64,000 nt of DNA from Turritopsis dohrnii (Eukaryota > Cnidaria > Hydrozoa > Anthoathecata > Oceaniidae). A program made the translations under genes and the position numbers. Position 1 is the first letter of the stretch. The number at the start of each line of letters is the position of its first letter. The stretch spans positions 186,001 to 250,000 of the forward strand of contig BQMF02000475.1 in NCBI GenBank assembly GCA_027922465.2. Reading direction: 5' to 3'. Below the pieces are notes generated by a model that saw nothing but the letters and a program-made list of their open reading frames with translations, had not been told where the DNA came from and did no database searches. Positions 48,667-60,900 of the stretch are shown here, one piece after another.

Positions 48667-49881
48667 CATATAAGATTAAAAGACCAACAATTATATTTTC
48701 GCGATATATTTCGATAATTTTTTATCATCATCAGGCTAAAAGTAAAATCAGTAAAACAGTTATAAACAGTTAATGGTAGATTAAAATATATACAAAAAGT
48801 CAGACACACAACTTAATTTCAACAACTATCACAATTTAATCACTAGAGCTCTCGAACGATATTCGTCTTAAGTATTAATTGATGGTTTGAGTTCACTGAT
48901 CCATAGAGCTTCTAGGGTCATTAAATACGTCAATGATCTATATGTCGATGCAATTATCTGAACGTTTTCGAAACTAATACTGCTATCACATGTAATAAAA
49001 TGCAATCCCCCACAGGGCTACTCCTTCGTCAATGTTCCCGAATCTGGCAAAGTAGATGACGACTTGTTTGGCCGACATAGCATGCATTACAGCACGGACA
49101 GTTAATTTTATATACAACTTTGCTTTTCAACGATATATCAACTTTTGGTTTCAGGGACGGCAATACAGTTTTCACCTTTTTCAAAGTAAAAATAATTTTA
49201 CATAGTGCATTCATTCTCTTTAATGTGTTTTCAAACTTCTCAGACACTCGACCACAGTATTGAACGAAAACCATTTTCTCCTCCTTATCCTCTTCTTTCT
49301 CTTCTTCTTCATCCTTATCGTTGTCATTTTGTTTCGTTATTATATTTTCCAGGGTTTGTTTGATAAAGGGTTCGAAAAACCTTTAGTGGATACTGGTTGT
49401 CGAGTAATATTTTCCTTGCACGCACTAAACTTTCATCAAAATTACTCCAATTACTACAAGACCTGAAAATTCGGTGAATAAATCCTGACACAACTGATTT
49501 CTTGTATTTTAGTGGAGCTAGACTGTGGAAATTCATGGTCAGACCAGTGTCAGTTTTCTTTTGGTACCAAGTAGATTGTAATGTGTTTCCTGTCCGTGTT
49601 ATTAACATATCCAAGAAAGCTAATGCATTATTACTTTCTCTTTCTATAGTAAATTTTAATGATGGGTGGAGATTGTTGATTTCAGCAAGTTTTATATCTA
49701 TCTGAGTTCTTGAAATATTTGTCAAAATATCATCCATGTAACGTGAGAACAAATTTGCATTATCTTTAATTTTTGAATCAAATTTACTCATCCAACCATT
49801 TGCGATTTGATATAAAACGCCACCTGTAGACAAGGAAACTTTTCGACAACTTTTAACTGTTTGTAGTTCCAATGTAGTCAT
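48667..49881 (-). pseudogene. Penelope-like element, left inverted copy (RT + GIY-YIG)
   Basis: The minus-strand frames 49324-49881 (RT) and 49029-49274 (GIY-YIG) are a near-identical mirror of the right copy, from QIAN-WMSKFDSKIKDN onward. RT box RYMDDILTN, then ERESNNALAFLDMLITR and QSTWYQKKTDTGLTMN. A frameshift near 49355 separates RT from the linker. The nuclease part has VYKINCPCC-NACYVGQTSRH ending at a TGA after IREH. Upstream of the shared part the frame runs into unrelated sequence, so the element is 5'-truncated. The untranslated tail to 48667 mirrors the end of the right copy. Confidence 0.88.
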
Positions 49882-49889
49882 GCAAACAA

Positions 49890-51371
49890 ATGATGGGATT
49901 CCACCGTCAAATTGATGGGCTTGCTATGGGCAGTCCCCCTGCACCACAAATCGCAAATGCTTGGATGAGTAAATTTGATTCAAAAATCAAAGATAATGCA
50001 AATTTGTTCTCACGTTACATGGATGATATTTTGACAAATATTTCAAGAACTCAGATAGATATAAAACTTGCTGAAATCAACAATCTCCACCCATCATTAA
50101 AATTTACTATAGAAAGAGAAAGTAATAATGCATTAGCTTTCTTGGATATGTTAATAACACGGACAGGAAACACATTACAATCTACTTGGTACCAAAAGAA
50201 AACTGACACTGGTCTGACCATGAATTCCCACAGTCTAGCTCCACTAAAATACAAGAAATCAGTTGTGTCAGGATTTATTCACCGAATTTTCAGGTCTTGT
50301 AGTAATTGGAGTAATTTTGATGAAAGTTTAGTGCGTGCAAGGAAAATATTACTCGACAACCAGTATCCACAAAGGTTTTTCGAACCCTTTATCAAACGAA
50401 CCCTGGAAAATATAATAACGAAACAAAATAACAAAGATAAGAATGAAGAAGAAGAGAAAGAAGGGGATAAGGAGGAGAAAATGGTTTTCGTTCAATACCG
50501 TGGTCGAGTTTCTGAGAAGTTTGAAAACACATTAAAGAGAATGAATGCACCATGTAAAATTATTTTTACTTTGAAAAAGGTGAAAACTGTATTGCCGTCC
50601 CTGAAACCAAAAGTTGATATATCGTTGAAAAGCAAAGTTGTATATAAAATTAATTGTCCGTGCTGTAATGCATGCTATGTCGGCCAAACAAGTCGTCATC
50701 TACTTTGCCGGATTCGGGAACATTGACGAAGGAGTAGCCCTGTGGGATTGCATTTTATTACATGTGATAGCAGTATTAGTTTCGAAAACGTTCAGATAAT
50801 TGCATCGACATATACAGTGTGTTTCGTAATGTTGGAAATGGAAATTTTAAAGTCGTTTTTTTAAATGAATATACTGAATTTCAAAATAATTTTTACATCA
50901 ATGGAAAGCCATTTTCAAGCTCTTTCGGCTAGTATATTTTTGTGAAAAATGAAGAAGTGGGTTTTGAAAAAATAAGGAAAATGTCATCGAAAAATGCAAT
51001 TAAATTTTTAATGGTCGATTAAGATGTGAATGAAAAGAACAGATTTTTTGAAACAATGACAGTAATTTGGAAAACAATCAACAAATTTAAGCTGTGTGAT
51101 CATTGACGTATTTAATGACCCTAGAAGCTCTATGGATCAGTGAACTCAAACCATCAATTAATACTAAAGACGAATATCGTTCGAGAGCTCTAGTGATTAA
51201 ATTGTGATAGTTGTTGAAATTAAGTTGTGTGTCTGACTTTTTGTATATATTTTAATCTACCATTAACTGTTTATAACTGTTTTACTGATTTTACTTTTAG
51301 CCTGATGATGATAAAAAATTATCGAAATATATCGCGAAAATATAATTGTTGGTCTTTTAATCTTATATGTT
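49890..51371 (+). pseudogene. Penelope-like element, right copy (RT + GIY-YIG)
   Basis: The 278-codon frame (49890-50726) starts inside RT at QIDGLAMGSPPAPQIAN, then the RYMDDILTN catalytic box, an acidic Lys/Glu linker (about residues 183-197) and the GIY-YIG nuclease start VYKINCPCC-NACYVGQTSRH. A TGA (50724-50726) follows IREH. The family's continuation (SPVGLHFITCDSS, VQIIAST) goes on in the same frame after it. RT finger motifs upstream of QIDG are absent, so the copy is 5'-truncated. Penelope RT is telomerase-related and primes at GIY-YIG nicks. Compared with the left arm there is an extra ~280 bp at 50817-51099. The 3' tail has a CTGATGA..GAAA motif. Confidence 0.9.
51302..51345 (+). 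ncRNA. Hammerhead-like motif in Penelope 3' tail
   Basis: CTGATGA (51302-51308), a short stem (TGATAA-AAA-TTATC), GAAA (51324-51327), then ATAT..ATAT pairing. The mirror copy is on the minus strand at 48728-48734 and beyond. Core order and placement fit the hammerhead motifs known in Penelope terminal repeats. Helix I is not evident in this single copy, so treat it as a candidate. Confidence 0.4.
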
Positions 51372-51595
51372 TCTAAAGCCACAATGTTTTTACCGCAACG
51401 CTTATTCAAAAAAAGTGGCCACCCTGTGTAATTGTAAACATCATTGGGGTGATGTTCCTCTTTCCGCTAAACTTGTGATGCAAATAACAAAATTTTTATG
51501 GAATTTTAGCATGCCTTTACTGTTTACAAATCGAAGGCAGCCATGTTTTTATCTGCGAAGTTTTTTTAGAAAACAATAGTACCGTCTTGACAAGT

Positions 51596-52014
51596 CAGGG
51601 ACGTATCCAGGGAGGATTTGATACCGGTAAACCAGTATTGGCACCCAAACTTGCACGCCCAAAAAACAAAATTTGAGGAATTTTCAACTTTGTATATTTT
51701 ATGTAAAAACGGTCTTTTGACGATTATTTAATCCTATTGCTTACAAACCTTCACACATAAGTCGTGTTTAAGACATGATTTACGCCCAAAAACGTCTATA
51801 AAGTAGTCAACCCTACGACCTATTATATGAATATATGACATGTCATATGCTAAATTTTAATGTCATTGTCTGGAGAGTGCATTTTTAGAGCATCTGGAGT
51901 TGATATTTCTAAATTTTTGCTGCTCGGTCGGTGCCAACCATGCTGGCGCCATTGTGGGCCACTGCACTGCAAGCTATGTACTGGTATCCCCCAAAAACTC
52001 TGGATACGTCACTG
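51596..52014. mobile_element. hAT-like MITE (419 bp)
   Basis: The ends CAGGGACGTATCCAGGGAGG and (mirror) CTCTGGATACGTCACTG are inverted repeats. CAAGT flanks both sides directly. The CAGNGACGTATCCAG ends are typical of non-autonomous hAT elements, although those usually make 8-bp duplications and only 5 bp match here. It is non-coding. Confidence 0.78.
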
Positions 52015-52020
52015 CAAGTC

Positions 52021-52889
52021 AACTTTTGATCGCAAAAAACTCTAGACACGCGTTGGGAATTAAAAAAAGTAATTATCACAACACAATCATCACTAATATT
52101 TCTAAGTAATGATTATGATCGCCCATTATTATAACATTTTTCAAGTCAAAGTTGGACTTTTATAAATGATTCACCCACACGTGAACGAAATAAAAATAAT
52201 GACAATGCGTCCTTTGGGTGAAACGTTTTATGAAAGGAATTTCACTCATGTTTCTTGAATGATGAATCTATGGGTAATATTATCAATACGGGATTTGCTG
52301 CTAATTGAATGTCTGTGCGAAAAATTTAACTGCTTGAATAATCAAGCTGAAATCAGTACTAATAACAAGAACAATATTTTTGTTGCTATAGTGGAGAAAG
52401 GACACCTGATTACATAATTACCTTACTGTAAACTTTGGACGATTTACCCTCGTACACAATATATACAAGAAAACTGTTTGTGTGGATAAAATCTCAGATC
52501 CTGGTAGCATTCAAGCCTGCAGAGGAATTTCAAGGAATCAATATGTTCAGTTATTTATGACACTGAATTTTGAAGCATTTATTTTACGAAGGAGCCATTT
52601 TAAATAATTTTTCACCATGATCCCTACCCGGTGTCAGAGTTTATTCTATAGATCAGTAAGTACTTGGCAATTCACTTTGAAACTTTTCATAAGGATAGCT
52701 GAATGCATATGCTTTCAAATAACAAAAAGTTTTGTTTGATTTGTTATCTTTAAATGAAGGAAATAAGCTATCAAACTCAGAGTTAGCGGCAAGCGGTACA
52801 TAGCGGTAAGGGGAGCAGGTACTCTACTACAAAATTTTGAAAAAAGTACCATTCATCCTTTTTCTTTCAGAACAAAGTTTCAAACTAAT
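52021..52889. other. Unassigned AT-rich intergenic DNA
   Basis: No gene, RNA or clear repeat was recognised between the hAT-like MITE and the next TIR element. Confidence 0.4.
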
Positions 52890-52896
52890 TGGCATA

Positions 52897-54533
52897 CAGC
52901 CCTGTGAATCCAGAAGAAAAGACGACAACACATAAGTGCCGACGAAAGCCGGGAAATTTTTCCCGAATTGGAGCATATTTTAGGTCGTTAAAGCTGTCCT
53001 GATTGACTATTTGAGGTCGGCAAATTGAAATATTTGTTACGGCAACTTAGGCTTAACGGGACGTATACACTGTATACTGTATTATATCAGATTTGATAAC
53101 TGTTCATCAACAAGCCCCAGCTACCCTAATTACCTTAAATCAAAAGAGTGTGATTTTTAATGCGAAAATTTAATCACAGAAAATTTAAAGACAGATGAAT
53201 AAATTAAATCTAGGTTTTACAGACCTTGCCTTAAGAAAAACACAACGTGATTATTAAAACCATCTGGTAAAAGAAAATAAGCGCACAAAAATTTTTTATG
53301 AAACACGCTCTGGTGAATAACATTAACGCGAGCGATTTCAAAAAATTGAATAGCGGCATTTGGTATTTGATCACCTTTTTCAGGCAAGAATGCGATGAAA
53401 TATATTTTTGTTGGAATAGTTTCAATTACGAGTGATGGAGTTAGGTGAGATAAACTGCCCTACTGTTCTGTATCGCCATCAGACATTGTACGAGATGTAC
53501 AAAGCTTGTAGTAGGAACAGCGGAGCCACTTCAATGTACCGTGAAAAATGCATCCTGGAAGTTCTCATCGGGCTTTCCTTTCAAAGCATACCTTGGTTTC
53601 TCAGCAATGAAAAGTTGGCAAATTTGCACCTACCGTATTCTCTCTTTTAAACGCCCTGGGCATTTATAAAATTATTTTGATTTTCAGGGGGGCGTTTATT
53701 GGAGAGGGGCGTTTATTAAAAAATTAAATTTTTCATATATCATAGAATTTTCTTTGACATCAATCTAGAGATTTACAAATCCAAAACGTTGACAAAGTCG
53801 TCTTCAGGATCATCCTGGTCAATGATATTACAGGGATCGTTAGCCTGAACCAGACTCACAAGGCTGTTCCTTTTTAAAACAATGAATCATACCGTCCTCG
53901 CTACCATCGTTTTTCAAGTTTAATCCACAACTTTTAAACAACTGGGTTATAAGACTTTCATCCAAATGATCCCATGCCTCCAAAATCAAGTTGACAACTA
54001 ATTCTCTTGGCGCAGCTTTCATGTTCCCGGATTCGGTGTACTGATGAACACCAGATGCAAGCCATTCATCATAAAATTCCATCATGTGGCTCTTGAATGG
54101 CTTATTCAAGCAAACATCTGGCGCTTGGATGTACTTCGTACATCCTCCAGGGATAAGGACGTCATCAGTTTTCATCTCTTTTAATAACTTTTTTACACTG
54201 TCTGTCATGTGAGCTTCGAAAGTATCCCACGATAGCAGTCTCTTTTGAAACGTAAACATGCCAATAATCTTCCTTAAGTATATTAGAACGAGTTCTTCAT
54301 TCATCCAACCGTACTGAGTCTCCGATTAAAAAAATAGAAGCAAAACTCTTTGAGGTCGACAAATTGAATGTTTTATAGAACCTTTAGGTCGGCTATGTTA
54401 CCTTATACATTCATTTTCTCGGCATGCCGACCTTGGAGATAAAACACGTCGGCAAGAAAAAGCTGACCTCAGCCTAACATAGGTCGGCTTTTAGGTCTGC
54501 ATTGCCAAAAGCCGACCTGGATTCACAGGGCTG
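52897..54533. mobile_element. TIR element (CAGCCCTGTGAATCCAG ends), GGTCGGC subterminal repeats
   Basis: The ends CAGCCCTGTGAATCCAG and CTGGATTCACAGGGCTG are perfect inverted repeats of 17 bp. GGCATA(C) flanks both sides; an 8-bp reading gives TGGCATAC/GGGCATAC with one mismatch. Both subterminal regions carry repeated ggtcggc/gccgacc motifs in either orientation (52942-53040 and 54340-54520). The interior contains a pogo-like DDE fragment and repeated ggggcgtttatt. The TIR and duplication suggest a hAT-like non-autonomous element that captured or was invaded by pogo sequence. Confidence 0.72.
53840..54304 (-). pseudogene. pogo/Tigger-like DDE transposase fragment
   Basis: 154 codons matching the C-terminal half of DDE_1 transposases: LLSWDTFEAHMTDSVKKLLK, then VLIPGGCTKYIQAPDVCLN (family IPGGCTSVLQPLDVSINKPFK), KPFKSHMMEFYDEW, PRELVVNLILEAWD and FKSCGLNLKNDGSED. 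The first D is present (SWDTF), but the second catalytic region and the N-terminal DNA-binding HTH domains are missing. It is a truncated relic. Confidence 0.83.
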
Positions 54534-54544
54534 GGCATACCATC

Positions 54545-54640
54545 TCCAGTTTTTGCTTCACAAAGTACACCTACTGAAATTTTTCATTCATTTTGTCATG
54601 AGAAATGACACTGTTTCAAGTCACCCCGTTTTACGGTACT
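54545..54640. repeat. End of CCGTAAAG/GGGGTGACTT-family element
   Basis: Reads cttcacaaagtacacctact, then actgtttcaagtcaccccg and ttttacggta. The terminal motif is the mirror of that at 43173, and the inner block recurs inverted at 45326-45354. TA (54637-54638) lies at the end. Confidence 0.6.
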
Positions 54641-54919
54641 GTAACAAAACAACATGATATTGCATTTAAGTAGTGTTTTGGTGTCAAAGTTCCTATTGTC
54701 GTATTGTTTGAAAATCAGGAATGTTTTACTCTTTTTACACAAATGAAATTGCTCAAGGAACTTTTTCACAGGACCCTCATTGATAATAGTTTCATCAAAA
54801 TTGAAAAGACCATCTTGGATAAACAGAAATAAATGAATTTCAAAAAATGTTTTAGTTCATGCAAGCCTTCTTATGTTTGCTGTTGCATGAATCTTTCTTT
54901 TTTTAGACAAACTTGAAAT

Positions 54920-57900
54920 ATGGATGATATAAGCGATGCTGAAGAATGGGAAAATCTTTCAAAACAGGTACTTATATAGCTAATTACAAATTTGAAGTTA
55001 ATAATAGTCCACATGCTTAAAATCTTCCTTGTTGTTTTACAGGATTTAATTTCTAAATGCCAAGAACTAGTTAAAACTAATCAAACACTACAAAGAGATC
55101 TTTCCTATTACAAAGAACAACGAAACAAATCTTCCAACAAATCTCGGAAAAAGGAATTGAAACCGCGACCAATTGATTTTGATAGGTATTGATTTATTTT
55201 CACATAACTGTTGCTAGCTGTGGAGATTATCAATTTAATCATGTATCTGTTGTTGATATTAAAAAAAAGTAATAAACAGAATGATGATTTCATGATGATT
55301 TCATTTAGCGATGATGAATTGTGGACACGTTTTGAAATGCCCTTAGTTTTAAATTTGAAAGATGCTTCTATTTGTTAATTTTTTGATAAAGTTTTAGACA
55401 CAAATATCATTTTAGTTGTATTCACCAACCATATTTGCATGCCATGTTATAATTATGAATGAATTATTCATGTTGTTTCAGTCATGTTCTACTTCAGGTA
55501 CAACAAATGTCGAATAGCCTTGAAATTTCTCTATCTCGGTTGGGATTATCAGGGTTTTGCATCACAGGATAACACAGAAAACACTATTGAGGTATAGATC
55601 ATGTATTTTTTGCTTATTATTAACAATAGCAACAAAGCATGCAACAAAGCATGCATGCAAGTGTCATTTCTTTGATGACGTGTTTCCAAATGTTGAATTT
55701 TTAATGATACAGTGATAATAATTATTTACAGGAGGAACTGTTTTCAGCATTATTGAAATCAAAGTTAATACAAGACCGTGGATCATCACGATATTCTCGC
55801 TGTGGTAGAACAGACAAAGGTGTGAGTGCATTTGGCCAGGTTAGGTTACTTTGATTCGCAGTTTTGATTATAATTCAAATGAACCCGAGAACAAATAATT
55901 TATAGTCACAGCTCTGACGATTTTCACTTTAATAATTTTGAGCAAAAGGTCTGAGTAGTTCTTTTTGTAGTTTATGGGGTCTGGATACTAAAAAGTGATT
56001 TCTTACTAATTGGGTGCGGGACAATAACCCGTGGTGAGCCCATAAAGACACCAATTTTTGAAAGATCTTTAACAATGCTTGAGCAAGCTAGGTACTTATA
56101 TTGAAGATAAAAACCAAATGTTTTTAGCTCCGTCATTACTTTTAAGAAACAATTTTTGGGGACAGACTAATTTTAAGAAAAATTTTTTTTAGAATTATTT
56201 TATTAAAATATTTTAATATTGCTCTAGCCAGCCAAAAAAGTTTGTATTTTATGTTTTATTTACATAGTTGCCACCTACGAGTAAGTTAAGAAAAGTTACC
56301 ATGGGACAATAACATTTTAAGAAACTTTTTTCCACTCGTGATCTTTGTTAAAATATTTTAACATTGCTTGAGCAAGCTCCATTTGGGGATTTTTTTGAAG
56401 TATTGTGTACATTAAGTTTCTGTAAGCAGTTTAAGAAAGAAATCTTTGGGACAAAATACTTTAAGAAATGATTAATCACGTAAAAGTATGATTTTGTTAA
56501 AATATTCTAACATTGGTAGAGCAAGCACAATTTTACAATTTTTTTAAGGTATTGTGTATATTGACTATCTATAAGTGTTTTAAGAAAATAATCTTTTGGA
56601 CAAAACAGTTTAAGAAACTGTAAATTACATGGGAATCTTCAGTTTCATATTGTCAAACTATTTAGAAAACAATTACAATTTAGCCAGTAACTCTGTAATT
56701 CCCTAGATAAAATAAACATGACTAGTAAAAACTCAACTGGAAAAAGACTTCATAACAAGAATCAAAGAAATGTCCATGTCAACATATATAAAGTAGAACA
56801 TTCATAAAACTCATGAATCCAAGTAATCTGCAAAATATCTTACAGTAAGTATTACTCAGATCAAGTGAACCCAAAGAGTTAGTAAAAGCTTTTCTAAATT
56901 ATACTTTCTAAAGTAATATGAAAAAGGATAACAAGTCAGTTCCCATGGAAGAAACTGACGCGCTAAACATATAGATACAATATATTGTTTTCAATTTTCA
57001 TGAAAGAAACAGATTCGTTAAACATATTTCTAGATTCAATAAATTGCTTTCGTATTACTTTCCATTTCCTAAGTAGCATAAGGCATAGTCAGTTTATTAC
57101 TTATTACTTATGCTATAATGCTATATATGCTATAATGCTATAATGCTCAGTTAAGAAAAGAGTTTCAAGTGATTAAACAACATGAATATTAACTTGTGAA
57201 ACAGAATTACCAAAAATTGTAAACTCTATAATGTTCAAGCAGTATGTATCAAACAAAAGTGTTTATTAAATTTAATCATCCAAATCTGACATGTCGCTAT
57301 CTTCACTACCATCATTGACATCACTTTCTTCATCGACAATCATTTCATCATCTGAATCTTCAAGTTGCTCTATTCTTTCCATTGCAGACGGGACTTGTTC
57401 ACCTTTATACCACTCAAGATCTAAGAAATTACCATCTGAAAGTTTCCAACCATAATCTATTTCAGCAAAACCTTCAGCTGGATATGCTTGTGTTGCTGTT
57501 TTATACAATTTTGCTACAAACCAAGCTCTTTTAATCTGTTCATTCAAAACTTGACGGCATGGTGGGAATGTTTTTGGATCTACACTTTTAAGTGCATCCA
57601 GTGGGTTTCCAGACTTCTTAGGTTTACATTTTTTATGGAAGTGTAGACTTAAAACTTCATGTATATCTTTTTTTTTCTTATAACCATACATGTGACACAC
57701 GAATTCTTCGATATCCTGAACAGTTTCAGGATCCAATTCTTTTTCTCCAAGATTTTTGAATGCAGCTGCAAACTTATCTTGGGTATTCATTATCGTCATT
57801 GGTTTTATCTTCCCCTTCCGGTAGAAAGATGGTAAGTAATCGATACCAGTAAATGCATAAATGCCTGGTAGAGAATCCAAATTCTTGATTTCTTGACTCA

Positions 57901-60900
57901 CAGCTTTGATATCAATGAATTTACGTGAGTTGTTGTGATCCAGACCTGTGTCAAGCCATAATCTGTTTTCAAATTTTTCAGCATTGCACATTAAAATGAC
58001 CAGAATATCAGTATCATTACCTATAAGCAATCAAGACATAAGGAAAGATGAATTCAATCTTGGAACCATTTTCAAACACAATAACAAGATACCTTGTGTT
58101 GTTTGGCTTCCCTAGACTGCAAAAGATACATTATATTTTCGTTTCATTGTGGATTTTTATTGCAAGTATAAAGAAACTCATATTTTATCATTTAACAAAT
58201 TAATTCACCTCTAACGACAATGTTTCCAGGATCTGTTCTATCAGCATGAAGTGCATGAAAAGCGACCCTTGTGTCTGCTTCGAGATGGTTGCCATATAGT
58301 TCATGCACATCATCAACCTTCAGATGGCCATCAATAACAGAAAACTTTTGGCATTGATTGTCAATAGAACAATAAAAGATCTTGTTTCCAAGTATACATG
58401 CATAAACAGGATCCTGATATTCCTGTTGTAAAAACTTCAAAAGCTCCTTTTTAAATTCAGATATCTGTAACAAGCTGCTGATATCAGAAGGAAACTTTTG
58501 CCTCGGACCAAACGAAAAAAATCGTTCAGTTTCTTCATTTCCTCTGTATTTCCTTTTAACATCTTTGATTGATGGTGATTCATACACATCAAAACATATA
58601 TCAACACGATATTCAGCCAATTTTAGCACTTTCATTAGCATTGTTCTTGCAAATGCAGCAAAGGTTGGGCAACATTGTTGTGTTGTACTTTTGATCAAAA
58701 ACATACCATCAACAATTACGGTTCTAACAGGCTTTGGGCAGATCACATCAAAGTTCTTCACTATGTGATCAAGAACAGTAGATTTTGGAGCCTGGTACAT
58801 TGACCCATCTGGATGAGAAAAACATGGTGGCTCAGGAAGTAGTGGGTACTCAAATAATTTTCTGATGTCAAGGCTATGTGTTATAGCTAGAAAAAGGAGA
58901 CGCCCAAAGAGATCACGTGTGCCTTTTATACTAATGATTTCTGCAACTTTCTTTGACTTATTAGACTTTAACGTACTTTCTGTTGCGAAATTTTCGATTT
59001 TTGTCTTCTTGATTGGATCCTCAAATTTGGTTGCGTCTTTCTTGCATTTCTCAATAAATTCATCCCTCTTTTCGATTCCTTTTGAAAAAATTTGCAATAG
59101 GTAATTCTCTGCTTCTTTGTTGACTTTCCGGCCAGTTTTGATATTGAATAAGTGTTCCTTGTTGATTTCCTCATCAAAAGGGTTCATTGTCTCCTTAATC
59201 ACACTTTTGAGCTCCTTCAGGTCTCTGTTGTCTTGCCTTTTTCTTGGTTCTTGTGTCTCTTTATGACTAGAATTCGCATCTGTAAATCCAGCTATATCTA
59301 GTAAACTGTTTACTAATTCTGTTTTCATTGAATTTGTCACTGACCATCTATTTACAGCTGACGAAACATCTGCAAACTTCATAATTCCTTTGAGTCTGTT
59401 CTTTGCCTCTGCATTGATAGTTTGCTCCAATGCCATATCCACTGCCACTTCTGCAAATGGTTTACCGGTACGGTTAACAGAAAACCCACCATTGATAAGC
59501 AATCTATAAACCTCAGGATCTAGATTTGCTAGCTCCAAGGCATACAAAACCATCCATCTTGCGTAATTGAAATGGTTTGTCATGAAAAATATTGGTGATA
59601 ATTCAAATAGAGCATATGCAAACAGTTCTGGATTATTAGATTTGATTGCTCTGTGTAAAACATTGCTAAGGTCTATTATATTTGCATACTGCATCCAGTA
59701 CTGGGCTGTTTTGCCTCTCTCTCCACTTAACGTATCATTGCAATAAAACTCGTATTGTGTGATGACATGTTTCATCATCTGTGATATGTTCTCAGCATTG
59801 ACTGGGCCCTTCTCTGCAATCTTGTCCAATTCACTAACAAAATCTTCTTTTACATTCAAATCATCAATGAATTTTTCCAAATGCAGACCATGAATTGCAG
59901 CTGCAAGAAGAGTATGGCCTCTTTTACAACGGTTATACATCTTGCCTTTTAGAAATTGATTGATTGAGCCAGGTGCAACAATTTTGCATTCAGATAATGC
60001 ATAAGGCCCTCCCGAGCCTTCAATTATCTTTCCAGTGCTTGAAAATATATTGAGCATTATGTGAAAAGCACCAAACATCACAAAAACATTGTCAAAATGT
60101 GGTGATTCTTCGGACTGCAGTTGTTTAGCTACCTTTGCAATTGCTAGATCATACGTCACAATAGCATATTGCTGATTACATTCTTTTGCAACCAGTTGAG
60201 ATCGTTTTAATGTTTCTTTAATTACATCAGTTCGTGTGGGTGGCAGTGCAATATGTTTCATGTAACATACTCGTTGCTCAATACTTCTAGGTTTTGCCAA
60301 GGAATTCCAACCAATCCACATTGGGATGTCAATACTTGATAAATTTACAATCATCAGCCACAGAACATCTAAATATTTAGCATTTGTGTAATCATCAGTT
60401 GGATATATAGACAATAGAAAGAATTCAAAACGGGATTGCTTCGGCTTTTTCCAGTATGGTTCAAATTCTTCTGCAGCGGAACATTCACCAACTTTTCTGA
60501 ATTCTTTTACTTTTCTTTTATTTCCAGCTGGCAATAAATCAGTTGGGTTAACATCAGAAATATTTTCGTTACCTTCAATGTTTTGATAACAAATACCGTA
60601 GGTATGGTGAATTGTATCAGCACCTGAAGGTGTCTCCATGTTCACATCAAAATTATCCCATGCTGTACCAGTGCAAAGATCATGTTTTTTCACAATATGA
60701 CTTGGAAGAATGCTGTTACTTTCAGAAATGGTGGCTTCCATTCCCATTTCTATTCTTCTCACGGTTTCACTGCTTGCACAGTGGCCAAATCTGTTCATTA
60801 AGGTGACAACTCTTCTACTTCCAGTCATGGACTTAATTGCTACAGCAAGGGATAGGTGTTTCCCAGGTAGTTGTTTGCCACCAGAGCACGCATAAACAGC

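Larger units (their letters stand above)
48416..51426. mobile_element. TIR element (CAGGGTGGCCA ends) enclosing Penelope pair
   Basis: The left end CAGGGTGGCCA (48416) and the right end TGGCCACCCTG (51416-51426) are inverted. Both are flanked directly by TGTAA (48411-48415 and 51427-51431), a 5-bp target duplication. The left interior (48430-48640) is a run of agtcagggaaa units. The rest is the Penelope inverted pair (48667-51371). The outer element presumably was a short non-autonomous DNA transposon into which the retroelement inserted, but a composite unit moved as a whole cannot be excluded. Confidence 0.7.
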
